DNA of 64,000 nt from Streptomyces griseocarneus (GTDB lineage: Bacteria > Actinomycetota > Actinomycetes > Streptomycetales > Streptomycetaceae). The stretch's first letter is position 1. Each line of letters begins with the position of its first letter. The stretch is taken from assembly GCA_003674045.1 (NCBI GenBank), contig PENC01000030.1, forward strand, positions 37,129-101,128. Direction: 5' to 3'. Below the pieces are notes generated by a model that searched no databases, was not told the DNA's origin, and saw only the letters and a list, made by a program, of their open reading frames with translations. The translations under genes and the position numbers were made by a program. This document shows, piece by piece, positions 50,736 through 58,193 of the stretch.

Positions 50736-51827
50736 ATGAGTGATTTCGGTACGAATCGCAAGCATGTCGAGGGTGAAGCAGTGGAGAACACCCTCTCGGG
50801 CGGACTCGGAAGCTCTTGCCCGGGAAGTGGCGGTAAGGAGACGCTGCCCAGATACGACGCCGCCCTCGGTGAACTCTTCGCCGAGCAGGCCGCCCGCACA
50901 CCTCATATCGTCGCCGTGATCGACGAGGACTCAGGAGCTTTCCTGTCCTATGCGGAGGTCGACCGAATATCCGACGGCATCGCCGATTCCCTCCGCGCCC
51001 GGCGGGGGAGGGCGAGTGAGCGGGTTTCTTTTGCGAATGAGTCCGGCATGAGCACGTTATTAGGCCTGCTCGGTGTCCTCAAGGCGGGAATCAGCGTCCC
51101 CGCACGATATGTCACCGTCATCTTGTGGATCGGCGAACTGGTGACGAGCGGACACCCCAAGACCTTGCTGCTGAACGAAGGCATCGCACTGGAGTCGTCC
51201 GAATGCACACCGGCATGCTCGGCCCCGGAACAGCACGGGCGCGAGGCGGACCGGCGCTCGCCGCACTCGGACGTCCCCCGGGCCGCCCAGCTCCCGCATC
51301 TGCATCTCGTCGACCCGGTCAACCGCTCCCAGCGCATCGAACGTGCCGTCCCGGCCGCGCCCGTCGGCCACAAGGGCCGCGTGTGGCACCAGGAGGGCGG
51401 TCATACGGCCACCCCGGTGGACCCGGGGCAGTTGACGGGCCCCGTCTCCGCCCGCCGGAGCCAGGGGCCGACGTTCCCCACGCGCTCTCCGTCGCCCCTG
51501 GTGCAGAGCCCGCGCCGCACCCCCGTACTGGTACCCGTCTCGGACGAGGCCGACGTCCAGCCGGACGACCGGGCGATCGTGCCGCCCTACGCGACCGGGC
51601 CGGCGAGGATATGCGGCCTGACCCGGACCGAGACGGTCGTGGCCCGGCTGGTTGCAGAGGGGATGACCAACAAAGAGATAGCGGACTTCCTCGTGCTGTC
51701 GGTGCACACCGTCGGGACACATGTCCGCAGCAGCTTCACCAAGCTCAACGTGACCAATCGCGTGGCACTGGCCCGAGAGATCATCCTCTACGACTGTGCC
51801 CGGCAATCTGCGAGCAGCCTCGCGTGA
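50736..51827 (+). CDS. Chimeric regulator: adenylation-domain fragment fused to LuxR HTH, with TTA-TTA
   Basis: 363 residues from ATG 50736, with AAAGGGA upstream. Residues about 40-118 resemble the start of an AMP-binding/NRPS adenylation domain (LGELFAEQAARTPHIVAVID, SYAEVDRISDGIADSLR, TLLGLLGVLKAGISVPARY) but stop before the nucleotide motifs. Residues 120-290 are low-complexity linker. Residues about 295-350 form a LuxR-type HTH (LTRTETVVARLVAEGMTNKE, LSVHTVGTHVRSSFTKLNV). Two adjacent Leu codons are TTA (51057-51062), so bldA control is expected. It is the likely cluster-specific regulator; the fragment may be a scaffold or sensor relic. Confidence 0.8.
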   Translation: MSDFGTNRKHVEGEAVENTLSGGLGSSCPGSGGKETLPRYDAALGELFAEQAARTPHIVAVIDEDSGAFLSYAEVDRISDGIADSLRARRGRASERVSFANESGMSTLLGLLGVLKAGISVPARYVTVILWIGELVTSGHPKTLLLNEGIALESSECTPACSAPEQHGREADRRSPHSDVPRAAQLPHLHLVDPVNRSQRIERAVPAAPVGHKGRVWHQEGGHTATPVDPGQLTGPVSARRSQGPTFPTRSPSPLVQSPRRTPVLVPVSDEADVQPDDRAIVPPYATGPARICGLTRTETVVARLVAEGMTNKEIADFLVLSVHTVGTHVRSSFTKLNVTNRVALAREIILYDCARQSASSLA

Positions 51828-51848
51828 TGCCTCACTGACGGAGGACAG

Positions 51849-51894
51849 GACCACCCGCGGCAGCCTGCGCAGGAAAGCGACACCGCGGGTGGTC
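51849..51894. terminator. Bidirectional terminator between the LuxR-type and PPOX genes
   Basis: GACCACCCGCGG (51849-51860) pairs perfectly with CCGCGGGTGGTC (51883-51894); the loop is 22 nt. ttctct follows on the plus strand. The two flanking genes are convergent. Confidence 0.75.
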
Positions 51895-51910
51895 TTCTCT
51901 GCCTCAGGGG

Positions 51911-52357
51911 CTACCCGAAGCAACGGAAATAGTCGGGGGTGATCCGGACAATGAGGCGGCGCCCGTCGGCAGGGTCGTGAGCGAACTTCGACATCCCGAC
52001 ATAGTCACGGGCCAGTCGATCGATCAAGTGATGGTCGACATCCTCGTGAATGGTGTCCACGACACCGCGCAACTCGATGTAGCGGTACGGATTGCCCGGA
52101 TCAGTCAGGCATACGGCGACTGCCGGGTCGCGCAGCACATTGCGGTACTTTTGCCTGTGGTCGGTGAGGCTGATGAGCAGCTGGTTTGCCTCGTCATCCC
52201 ACTCGAACCAAGTGGGGCTGACGTTCGGGGCAATACGCGAACCACCGTGGCGCATGGTGGCTATGAACGCCAGGCCGGTGGACCGCAAGATATCGCGGTG
52301 GGTCTCGGGGATGTTCATGGCCATGCCGGCGAGTGGCTGCTTGATCGGAAAGCGCAT
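51911..52357 (-). CDS. PPOX-class (pyridoxamine 5'-phosphate oxidase-like) flavin/F420 enzyme
   Basis: 148 residues from ATG 52357. The split-barrel fold is indicated by LRSTGLAFIATMRHGGSRIA, PTWFEWDDEANQLLISLTDH, RQKYRNVLRDPAVAVCLTDP and YRYIELRGVVDTI, all typical of PPOX-class F420-dependent oxidoreductases. Such enzymes reduce or oxidise small molecules in the cytoplasm and some inactivate antibiotics. The -10 box of the MerR-type promoter ends only 6 bp before the ATG and no ribosome-binding site exists, so the message should be leaderless. Located downstream of merR. Confidence 0.85.
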   Translation of the reverse strand: MRFPIKQPLAGMAMNIPETHRDILRSTGLAFIATMRHGGSRIAPNVSPTWFEWDDEANQLLISLTDHRQKYRNVLRDPAVAVCLTDPGNPYRYIELRGVVDTIHEDVDHHLIDRLARDYVGMSKFAHDPADGRRLIVRITPDYFRCFG

Positions 52358-52363
52358 GCACCG

Positions 52364-52396
52364 ATTGTCGAACCCTGACGCCAGCGTCAAGGTCAA
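52364..52396 (-). promoter_or_regulatory. MerR-type promoter/operator A
   Basis: On the minus strand: TTGACC (52396-52391), a 21-bp spacer carrying a near-perfect 22-bp dyad with one mismatched pair, then GACAAT (52369-52364). A long spacer with central dyad is the signature of MerR-family activation. It lies between merR and the PPOX gene. Confidence 0.7.
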
Positions 52397-52411
52397 GGGC
52401 CGGAGCGGGTC

Positions 52412-52771
52412 CTATCGCGTGGCCCCGAGCAGTTCCGCCAACCGTTGCGCCAACTGGTCGCGCACTTCCGTCAAACTGCGCACCCGCTCATCCACCACAG
52501 CAAGACGACGCTCGTACAAGGCAACGGCAGCTGAACAAGGAGCAGTTCCCTGCAGATCGTCGTCCAGGCAATGCCCGACCTCGGCGACACTCGCCCCGTC
52601 CAACCCCGAGTCCAGCAACGTACGGATGTTCCGCACACGGGCCACGGAGGCCTCGTCGAAGACCCGGTAACCATTCGGCCCCCGACGGGACTCCAGCAAA
52701 CCCAGCGACTCGTAGTAGCGGATCGCACGCACAGTCGTCCCACACCGCTCCGCCAGCTCACCGATCCTCAT
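52412..52771 (-). CDS. MerR family transcriptional regulator
   Basis: 119 residues from ATG 52771, with AGGGTGA upstream. The winged HTH is MRIGELAERCGTTVRAIRYY followed by ESLGLLESRRGPNGYRVFDE. A short coiled-coil and C-terminal sensor segment contain GHCLDDDLQGTAPC, a two-cysteine motif common in the drug- or redox-sensing subgroup. It is divergent from the aspartokinase and directly upstream of the PPOX gene. Two matching operators (here and at 62512) make the PPOX gene and the efflux unit its probable targets. Confidence 0.87.
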   Translation of the reverse strand: MRIGELAERCGTTVRAIRYYESLGLLESRRGPNGYRVFDEASVARVRNIRTLLDSGLDGASVAEVGHCLDDDLQGTAPCSAAVALYERRLAVVDERVRSLTEVRDQLAQRLAELLGATR

Positions 52772-53100
52772 ACGGTCACCCTAAATGATGCGCGCCGGGC
52801 AGGCGGCCGAGCGGGCCGGAAGAAGTTGCCCATGAACCGGGCAGGCGTCGAACGGGAGGGGCGTCGCGCCGAAGAGCCTCCACGCCGAGCCGCTGTCCAC
52901 GGGCTTCGCCCCAAGGCCGGGCAGCTCGCGTTCCTGCGGGTCGCGCAAGGTCCGGCATCCCGCCCAACTGTCCACATGCGCAGACAACCGCTCCCCTAGA
53001 TCGCGCATTTGTGTGATCCGCGAGCCACCCTGCCTCCCATAGCGTGCAAGAGCGCGGGAAACGAGCGCCGGACGCGCTCGAACACCTCGGACGGAGCGGA
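52772..53100. other. Divergent gap between merR and lysC
   Basis: 329 bp. I see no coding frame I trust and no clear inverted repeat. The right part (52985-53050) is somewhat AT-richer and may hold the lysC promoter; TAGCGT at 53040-53045 is a possible -10 box without a matching -35. Confidence 0.4.
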
Positions 53101-54348
53101 ATGGATATCGCCATTCGGAAGTACGGAGGAAGCTCGCTGGCCACCGACCGGCAAGTCGCCTCCGCCGCGGAACAGGTGGCGCAGGCACACGGCCAAGGGA
53201 AGTCGCTCGTTGTCGTTGTGTCTGCACGGGGGAAGAAGACGGATGAACTGGTGCAGTCCGCAGCGGGTTTGAGCCATGTTCCCGACTCTCTTGAAATGGA
53301 CAAACTGCTCGCGACCGGCGAAGCGGAGTCGGCTGCCCTGTTCGCAATCGCCCTGCGGAATCTGGGAGTTCCCGCGGAATCGCTCTCCGGTGCACAGGCC
53401 GGATTGCGTGCGGTCGGCCGCTACGGTGCGGGATTCGTGTCGGAAGTGGATCCGGAGCCGCTGCGCAGGAGGCTGGATACGGGCCGGGTCGCAGTGGTCT
53501 CGGGCTTCCAGGCGCTGAACCCTGAAGGAGAGACCATTACCTTGGGCCGGGGCGGCTCGGACATCTCTGCAGTCGCGCTCGCTGTCGGACACAGAACGCG
53601 GGTCTGTGAAATCTATACGGATGTCGACGGCGTGCACCGGGCGGATCCACGAGTGATTGCCGAAGCGCCGCTTCTCACCCGGATCGACGCCGAGACCATG
53701 TCCGAGATGGCTTTCTCGGGAGCTGGGGTGATGCACGCGAGGGCCGTGGAGCTCGCCGCCGCACACGGCATCGACGTCGTGGTACGCAATGCGGCCGATT
53801 GGACCAGGCAGACGACCATCGTGGGAAGGGGCGCAGACATGCCGGAATCAGAAGGGATCGAAGGGCGGGCCGGTGTGGTTGCCGTGACGCACGACCGGGC
53901 CGTCACCCAGGTCGTCGTCAGGGGAGGCGCCGGTGTCGCGGCGCTCAACACCGTGGCGCGTATGCAGATCCCCGTCGACTCCGTCATCTGGCCGTCGGAC
54001 CCCTCCGACGAAATGAACATGGCCTTCTGCATGCCGGACGCGGCACTTGAGGAAGTCCTCGTCGCGGTGGCGGGCGTGGTGCGTGCCGAAGGCGGTTCCG
54101 TCGAGACGAGGCGCTCGCTCGCCAAGGTGTCGCTCGTCGGCGTCGGGCTGCTGAGCAGGCCAGGTACGACAACCGGTGCGCTGACCGCCCTGAGCGACCG
54201 CGGCATCCAAGCCCGGTGTGTCTCCGCGACCCAGGCCAGGACCACTTTCCTGGTGCCCCGGGCCCGCGTGGACGAAGCCGTGGCGGCGCTTTACGAGGAA
54301 TTCCTGCTCGATCTCGACGAGAGCGGCCTGGAACTGATGAGCGCCTGA
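53101..54348 (+). CDS. lysC: Cluster-embedded aspartokinase
   Basis: 415 residues from ATG 53101, five bases after GGAG. It phosphorylates L-aspartate, the first step to aspartate semialdehyde. The kinase domain starts IAIRKYGGSSLAT (KFGGSS in most) and contains SGFQALNPEGETITLGRGGS with TDVDGVHRADPR. Two ACT domains follow from about residue 265, but they are diverged: the loop SATQARTTFLVPRA replaces the usual SEIRIS-type ligand motif. No asd gene follows, as it would in primary metabolism. It most likely boosts precursor supply for the GriI/GriH pathway with weakened lysine/threonine feedback. Confidence 0.9.
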   Translation: MDIAIRKYGGSSLATDRQVASAAEQVAQAHGQGKSLVVVVSARGKKTDELVQSAAGLSHVPDSLEMDKLLATGEAESAALFAIALRNLGVPAESLSGAQAGLRAVGRYGAGFVSEVDPEPLRRRLDTGRVAVVSGFQALNPEGETITLGRGGSDISAVALAVGHRTRVCEIYTDVDGVHRADPRVIAEAPLLTRIDAETMSEMAFSGAGVMHARAVELAAAHGIDVVVRNAADWTRQTTIVGRGADMPESEGIEGRAGVVAVTHDRAVTQVVVRGGAGVAALNTVARMQIPVDSVIWPSDPSDEMNMAFCMPDAALEEVLVAVAGVVRAEGGSVETRRSLAKVSLVGVGLLSRPGTTTGALTALSDRGIQARCVSATQARTTFLVPRARVDEAVAALYEEFLLDLDESGLELMSA

Positions 54349-54459
54349 CCGCGCGCCGGGCGCGTGGACGCAGAACTCCTCGCAGAAGTGGGCGCAGAGC
54401 GCCGCACACCCAAGTGGTCGAAAAATTCCGCACACACAGACGGACCAGGAGACATCTCC

Positions 54460-55566
54460 ATGAGCAAGATCAGTTGGCTGGACATCCGGACGGCGGGCGA
54501 CGCGAAGGCCGCGATCCTCCAAGAGGCGATCCACCAGCGGGTTGAAGCCGTCCTCGCGGCCGACCCGGCGGATTTGGCCGAACTGCCGCCCACCGTCAAG
54601 AAGGTCCTCTTCCCTGCCGGGCGGCCGAGCCCCGAGGAGATCGCCGCGGTGGACGTCGTGATCGTGGACCCGAGGGTGCACGGCGCGGTCGAGACCTACG
54701 TGATCGACCACTCCGGCACCGAGTTCGGCGAGTTCGTCGAGATCGTGGACGCCCCCTCCCTGGAGCAGGCGTGCAAGGCCGCGAGTTCCCGGAGCGTCAG
54801 CCTGCTCCAGTTCCGCGACCCGACCAAGATCCCGCTGGAGATCGTGATCGCGGCCGCTGCGGCGTCCACCGGAAGCATCATCACCGAGGCCAAAGACGTG
54901 GAGGAGGCCAAGATTATCTTCGGCGTCCTCGAACACGGCTCGGACGGCGTCCTGTTCGCACCGGGCAAGGTCGGCGACGTCACCGAACTCCGGGCCGCCG
55001 CCACCGAACAGCCGCCGGAGCTCGACCTGGTCGAGCTGGAGGTCGTACGCACCGAGCATGTCGGCATGGGCGAGCGGGCCTGCGTGGACACCTGCACCTA
55101 TTTCAACAAGGACGAGGGAATCCTCGTGGGCTCGCACTCGAAGGGGATGATCCTGTGCGTCAGTGAGACCCATCCGCTGCCGTACATGCCGACCCGGCCC
55201 TTCCGCGTGAACGCCGGAGCGATCCACTCCTACACGCTCTCCAAGGACGCCCGTACCAACTACCTCAGCGAGTTGAAGGCGGGCAGCAAGGTCCTGGCAG
55301 TCGATGTCAAGGGACAGACCCGCCTCGTCACCGTAGGCCGGGTCAAGATCGAGTCGCGCCCGCTGATCTCCGTGACCGCGAAGAGCGCCTCCGGGGTCGA
55401 GGTGAACCTCATCCTCCAGGACGACTGGCACGTAAGGGTCCTCGGCCCGAAGGGAGTCGTCCTGAACAGCACCGAGCTCAAGCCCGGCGACAAAGTGCTC
55501 GGCTACCTGCCCCGTGAGGACCGGCACGTCGGATACCCCATCGACGAGTTCTGCATAGAGCGCTGA
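54460..55566 (+). CDS. griH: 3-Amino-4-hydroxybenzoate synthase (GriH/DHQ synthase II family)
   Basis: 368 residues from ATG 54460, behind CAGGAGA. Family motifs are SVSLLQFRDPTKIPLEIVIA, VLEHGSDGVLFAPG near residue 160, VGMGERACVDTC near residue 200, GILVGSHSKGMILCVSETHP and the C-terminal EDRHVGYPIDEFCIE. In grixazone biosynthesis GriH cyclises and aromatises the C7 product of GriI to 3-amino-4-hydroxybenzoic acid. The presence of GriI and aspartokinase beside it favours that reaction over archaeal dehydroquinate formation. Cytoplasmic. Confidence 0.9.
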   Translation: MSKISWLDIRTAGDAKAAILQEAIHQRVEAVLAADPADLAELPPTVKKVLFPAGRPSPEEIAAVDVVIVDPRVHGAVETYVIDHSGTEFGEFVEIVDAPSLEQACKAASSRSVSLLQFRDPTKIPLEIVIAAAAASTGSIITEAKDVEEAKIIFGVLEHGSDGVLFAPGKVGDVTELRAAATEQPPELDLVELEVVRTEHVGMGERACVDTCTYFNKDEGILVGSHSKGMILCVSETHPLPYMPTRPFRVNAGAIHSYTLSKDARTNYLSELKAGSKVLAVDVKGQTRLVTVGRVKIESRPLISVTAKSASGVEVNLILQDDWHVRVLGPKGVVLNSTELKPGDKVLGYLPREDRHVGYPIDEFCIER

Positions 55567-55690
55567 GCAGGGTCCTCCCCCTGGGCGAGGAGCACCGGTC
55601 CGGCCACGGAGGTCCCGTTCCGGGCCGGCTCGCGCTCGTCCCCGGAAGCAGTGCCTCGCCGCAGTCCGCGCCGACGAGGGGGGCCGCCGC

Positions 55691-55711
55691 GCAGGCCGCC
55701 AGGCGGCCTGC
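55691..55711. terminator. Hairpin between griH and griI
   Basis: GCAGGCCGCC (55691-55700) and GGCGGCCTGC (55702-55711) are perfect inverted repeats separated by one base. The element lies 125 bp after griH and 43 bp before griI and may attenuate or process the transcript. Confidence 0.5.
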
Positions 55712-55753
55712 TCCACGCGAAAGAGAACCGAAAGACAGGAAGGATGCGAAAAG

Positions 55754-56581
55754 ATGCGCAATCACCGCGCCAGTGCCGCTCTCATGCGTATGTGCCGGCT
55801 CCATCGTTACGGCGACGACCGGCTGTTCATCGTTCCGCTGGACCACTCGGTGGCCGACGGCCCGATTCTCCCGGGTGATCGATTGGACCCGCTCATCGGG
55901 GCGCTCGCCGAAAACGGCGTCGATGCGGTCGTGCTGCACAAAGGGCGGATGCCGTTCGTGGATCCCCGCCGCTTCACCGATATCGGACTCATCGTCCACC
56001 TGAGCGCCAGCACCATGCACGCGCGGGATCCCGACGCGAAGTACCTGGTAGCGAGCGTGGAGACCGCCGTGCGGCTGGCCGCTGACGCGGTGAGCGTCCA
56101 CGTGAACCTGGGCTCGGACGACGAGAGCACACAGATCGCGGACCTGGGAGCGGTCGCCGATGCCTGCGCCGCCTGGAACATCCCGCTCCTGGCCATGATG
56201 TATCCGCGCGGTCCGCGCATCACCGACCCGCGGGATCCCGCCCTGCTGGCACACGCCGCCTCCCTCGCCACGGACCTCGGCGCGGACATCGTCAAGCTCC
56301 CCTGGGCGCACAGCGCCGATGAGATGAGCGACGTGGTGCGGCAGAGTTCCATTCCGGTGATCACCGCAGGGGGCCCCGCCGAGCAGGACCCCTCCGGAAT
56401 GCTGGCCCACGTATCGCGCATGCTGGACGGTGGAACCGCGGGCGTGGCAATGGGCCGGAACATATTCCAGGCTTCCGATCCGGGGAAGGCCGCCCGCCGC
56501 GTGGCCGAGGTGGTCCATCCGTCCCTCGGTTTCGACACGGAATTCAACACCGCCGGGTCCGCTCTCCTGACGCCGAGTTGA
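55754..56581 (+). CDS. griI: GriI-type aldolase (class I, DhnA family)
   Basis: 275 residues from ATG 55754, about ten bases after AGGAAGG. Class I aldolase of the DhnA/ADH-synthase group: VPLDHSVADGP near residue 28, VHLSASTMH near residue 81, and the Schiff-base Lys181 in GADIVKLPWA. GriI joins aspartate semialdehyde with dihydroxyacetone phosphate to a C7 amine that GriH aromatises. The C-terminal GVAMGRNIFQ phosphate-binding motif is intact. Note the order griH-griI here, opposite to grixazone. Confidence 0.9.
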   Translation: MRNHRASAALMRMCRLHRYGDDRLFIVPLDHSVADGPILPGDRLDPLIGALAENGVDAVVLHKGRMPFVDPRRFTDIGLIVHLSASTMHARDPDAKYLVASVETAVRLAADAVSVHVNLGSDDESTQIADLGAVADACAAWNIPLLAMMYPRGPRITDPRDPALLAHAASLATDLGADIVKLPWAHSADEMSDVVRQSSIPVITAGGPAEQDPSGMLAHVSRMLDGGTAGVAMGRNIFQASDPGKAARRVAEVVHPSLGFDTEFNTAGSALLTPS

Positions 56582-56590
56582 GATCCGCCA

Positions 56591-56653
56591 TTGCCCGAGC
56601 CGAGCGACGACCGCCACGTCGGCTGCCCCAGCAACGAATTCTGCATCGAGAAG
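56591..56653 (+). pseudogene. C-terminal relic of a second griH
   Basis: Ten bases after the griI stop, one frame reads LPEPSDDRHVGCPSNEFCIE plus K. This matches the C-terminus of GriH (LPREDRHVGYPIDEFCIER) at the positions DRHVG, P and EFCIE. DNA similarity is moderate, so it is not a recent copy of the resident gene. The frame runs on without a stop to about 56706, and no upstream part remains. Confidence 0.7.
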
Positions 56654-56703
56654 GGGGCCTGGATGAGATCGGGAAGGGACCTGGAACCGAGGGTGAGTTG
56701 CCA

Positions 56704-57255
56704 ATGACTGTCAGCAAGAGTGGACCCCGGACGGTCACCGCCGATGACCTCCGCGCCTGCATGCGCTCGTTCCCCACCGGCGTCGCGCTGCTCACGACGG
56801 GCGAGGGTGAAAGCGCGATGGGTCTGACCATCAACTCCGTGGTCAGCGTGTCGCTGTCCCCGCCGGTGTTGCTGGCCTCGGTGCACCGGCAGGCCCGGAT
56901 CACCGGACGCCTCGCGCCGGGGGCGGAGTTCGCGGTGAGCTTCCTCGGCGTCGGCCAGGCCGATCTCACGTGGCAGTTCGCGTCGGCGGATCGCCCAGCC
57001 GGCGAGGCAGCGGAGTTGGCGATGGGCGGCGCAAAGGGGGCCCATGGGATCCCGGTCCCCGCCGGGGCGCTGAGCGTCCTGGAGTGCAGGGTGGAAAGGA
57101 CGGTGCCGGTCGGCGACCACATCCTGGTCATCGGCCTGGTGGTGAGCGCGGAGCCGGGCCCGGCGGACGACCTGCCGCAGGTCTTCCACCATGGCGAGCT
57201 GACCACGGTGCTCAGCACGGCACCCGACCGACTGCCCGGTGGGACAAGGACATGA
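56704..57255 (+). CDS. Flavin reductase (HpaC/FRD-type)
   Basis: 183 residues from ATG 56704, preceded by GAGGGTGAG. The opening VTADDLRACMRSFPTGVALL and MGLTINSVVSVSLSPPVLLA with SVHRQARITGRLAPGAEFAV are the flavin reductase domain blocks. It supplies reduced FMN or FAD from NAD(P)H to a partner monooxygenase. No two-component monooxygenase is visible in the window yet; the FAD monooxygenase downstream is a single-component type, so a partner may lie beyond the right edge. It overlaps the NAT gene. Confidence 0.85.
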   Translation: MTVSKSGPRTVTADDLRACMRSFPTGVALLTTGEGESAMGLTINSVVSVSLSPPVLLASVHRQARITGRLAPGAEFAVSFLGVGQADLTWQFASADRPAGEAAELAMGGAKGAHGIPVPAGALSVLECRVERTVPVGDHILVIGLVVSAEPGPADDLPQVFHHGELTTVLSTAPDRLPGGTRT

Positions 57256-57257
57256 CG

Positions 57258-58022
57258 ATGGATGGTCAGATGCTCCAGAACTACTTGGATCGTCTGGGCG
57301 TGTCGGAACGCGGCCCCGACAGGGAATTCCTCCGGGAGTTGCAGGAGCGCCACCTGATGGCGGTCCCGTTCGAGAACATCGACTTCCACCTGGGCGAACC
57401 CATCCGGCTGGGCGAGCACGCGCTGGACAAGGTGGTGCGCCGCGGCCGGGGCGGCACCTGCCGTGAGCTCAACGGTTCGGTGTTCCCCGAGCTGCTGCGG
57501 GCACTGGGCTACCAGGTCACCCTGCTGGGCAGCCGGGTCTTCCGCGGTGACCGCCCGAGCTTCCCCCTCGCCCATACGGTGATCCGGGTGGACACCCCGC
57601 AACCGTGGCTGGTCGACGTCGGCTTCGGCCGGGACGGAGCCCGGTATCCACTGCGGATGGACTCCCGTGCCCCACAGCCCGACCCGAACGGCACTTTCGT
57701 ATTCGTCCCGGGCCCCGACGGCGACCTCGATCTGCTGCGGGACGGGACCCCCGTCCTGCGGATCGAGAACCAGCCCCGCACCGTCGACGACTTCCGGCAC
57801 GTGCTGTGGTGGTACGAGAACTCTCCCAGCTCCCCTTTCAGGAAAAACCTGTTCTGCACACGCGAGTCGGAAAACGGGCGGATCACACTGCGGGGAAACC
57901 TCCTGACGCAAACCGGCAGGGCGCACCGCGAGAAGCGTCTGCTCAACTGCGACTCCGAAATACGGCAGGCGTACCAGGAGCACTTCGGGATCACCTTGGA
58001 TCGGCTGCCACCGATACCGTAG
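57258..58022 (+). CDS. Arylamine N-acetyltransferase homologue
   Basis: 254 residues from ATG 57258, seven bases after AAGGA; ATG 57252, overlapping the reductase stop as ATGA, is possible. The catalytic triad is present: Cys68 in GRGGTCRELNG, His106 in FPLAHTVIRV and Asp120 in WLVDVGFGRDG. NATs transfer acyl groups from CoA to arylamines. In manumycin-type clusters a NAT homologue acylates the amine of 3-amino-4-hydroxybenzoate, and in rifamycin RifF closes the ring. Here it likely acylates that same amine, by analogy only. Confidence 0.88.
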   Translation: MDGQMLQNYLDRLGVSERGPDREFLRELQERHLMAVPFENIDFHLGEPIRLGEHALDKVVRRGRGGTCRELNGSVFPELLRALGYQVTLLGSRVFRGDRPSFPLAHTVIRVDTPQPWLVDVGFGRDGARYPLRMDSRAPQPDPNGTFVFVPGPDGDLDLLRDGTPVLRIENQPRTVDDFRHVLWWYENSPSSPFRKNLFCTRESENGRITLRGNLLTQTGRAHREKRLLNCDSEIRQAYQEHFGITLDRLPPIP

Positions 58023-58193
58023 AAAGCACAGGAATACCCGTTGCGGTATCCGGGTGCCAAATCCGGTGCGCCCTATGAGAGGACACTGTCCCCCGGACAA
58101 CCGCCTCGCGCCGTGACCGCGCCACGCCCGCGGTGTGAGGCCACTTTGCCGGGCCTCGTCCATGACAGCAGATTCTGGAAAAGGCAGGACACG

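Noticed and set aside
52781..53009. Reverse frame between merR and lysC, starting RDLGERLSAHVDSWAGC
   Set aside because: It has no ribosome-binding site, mixed codon bias and no family resemblance, and it overlaps the likely lysC promoter region.
55567..55753. Possible small gene between griH and griI
   Set aside because: No frame with start, ribosome site and coding bias; only the hairpin at 55691-55711 is supportable.
54460..56581. Archaeal-type shikimate branch (dehydroquinate synthase II with ADH synthase)
   Set aside because: Streptomyces makes dehydroquinate by the usual AroB route. Pairing with an aspartokinase, NAT and AMP ligase points to 3-amino-4-hydroxybenzoate.
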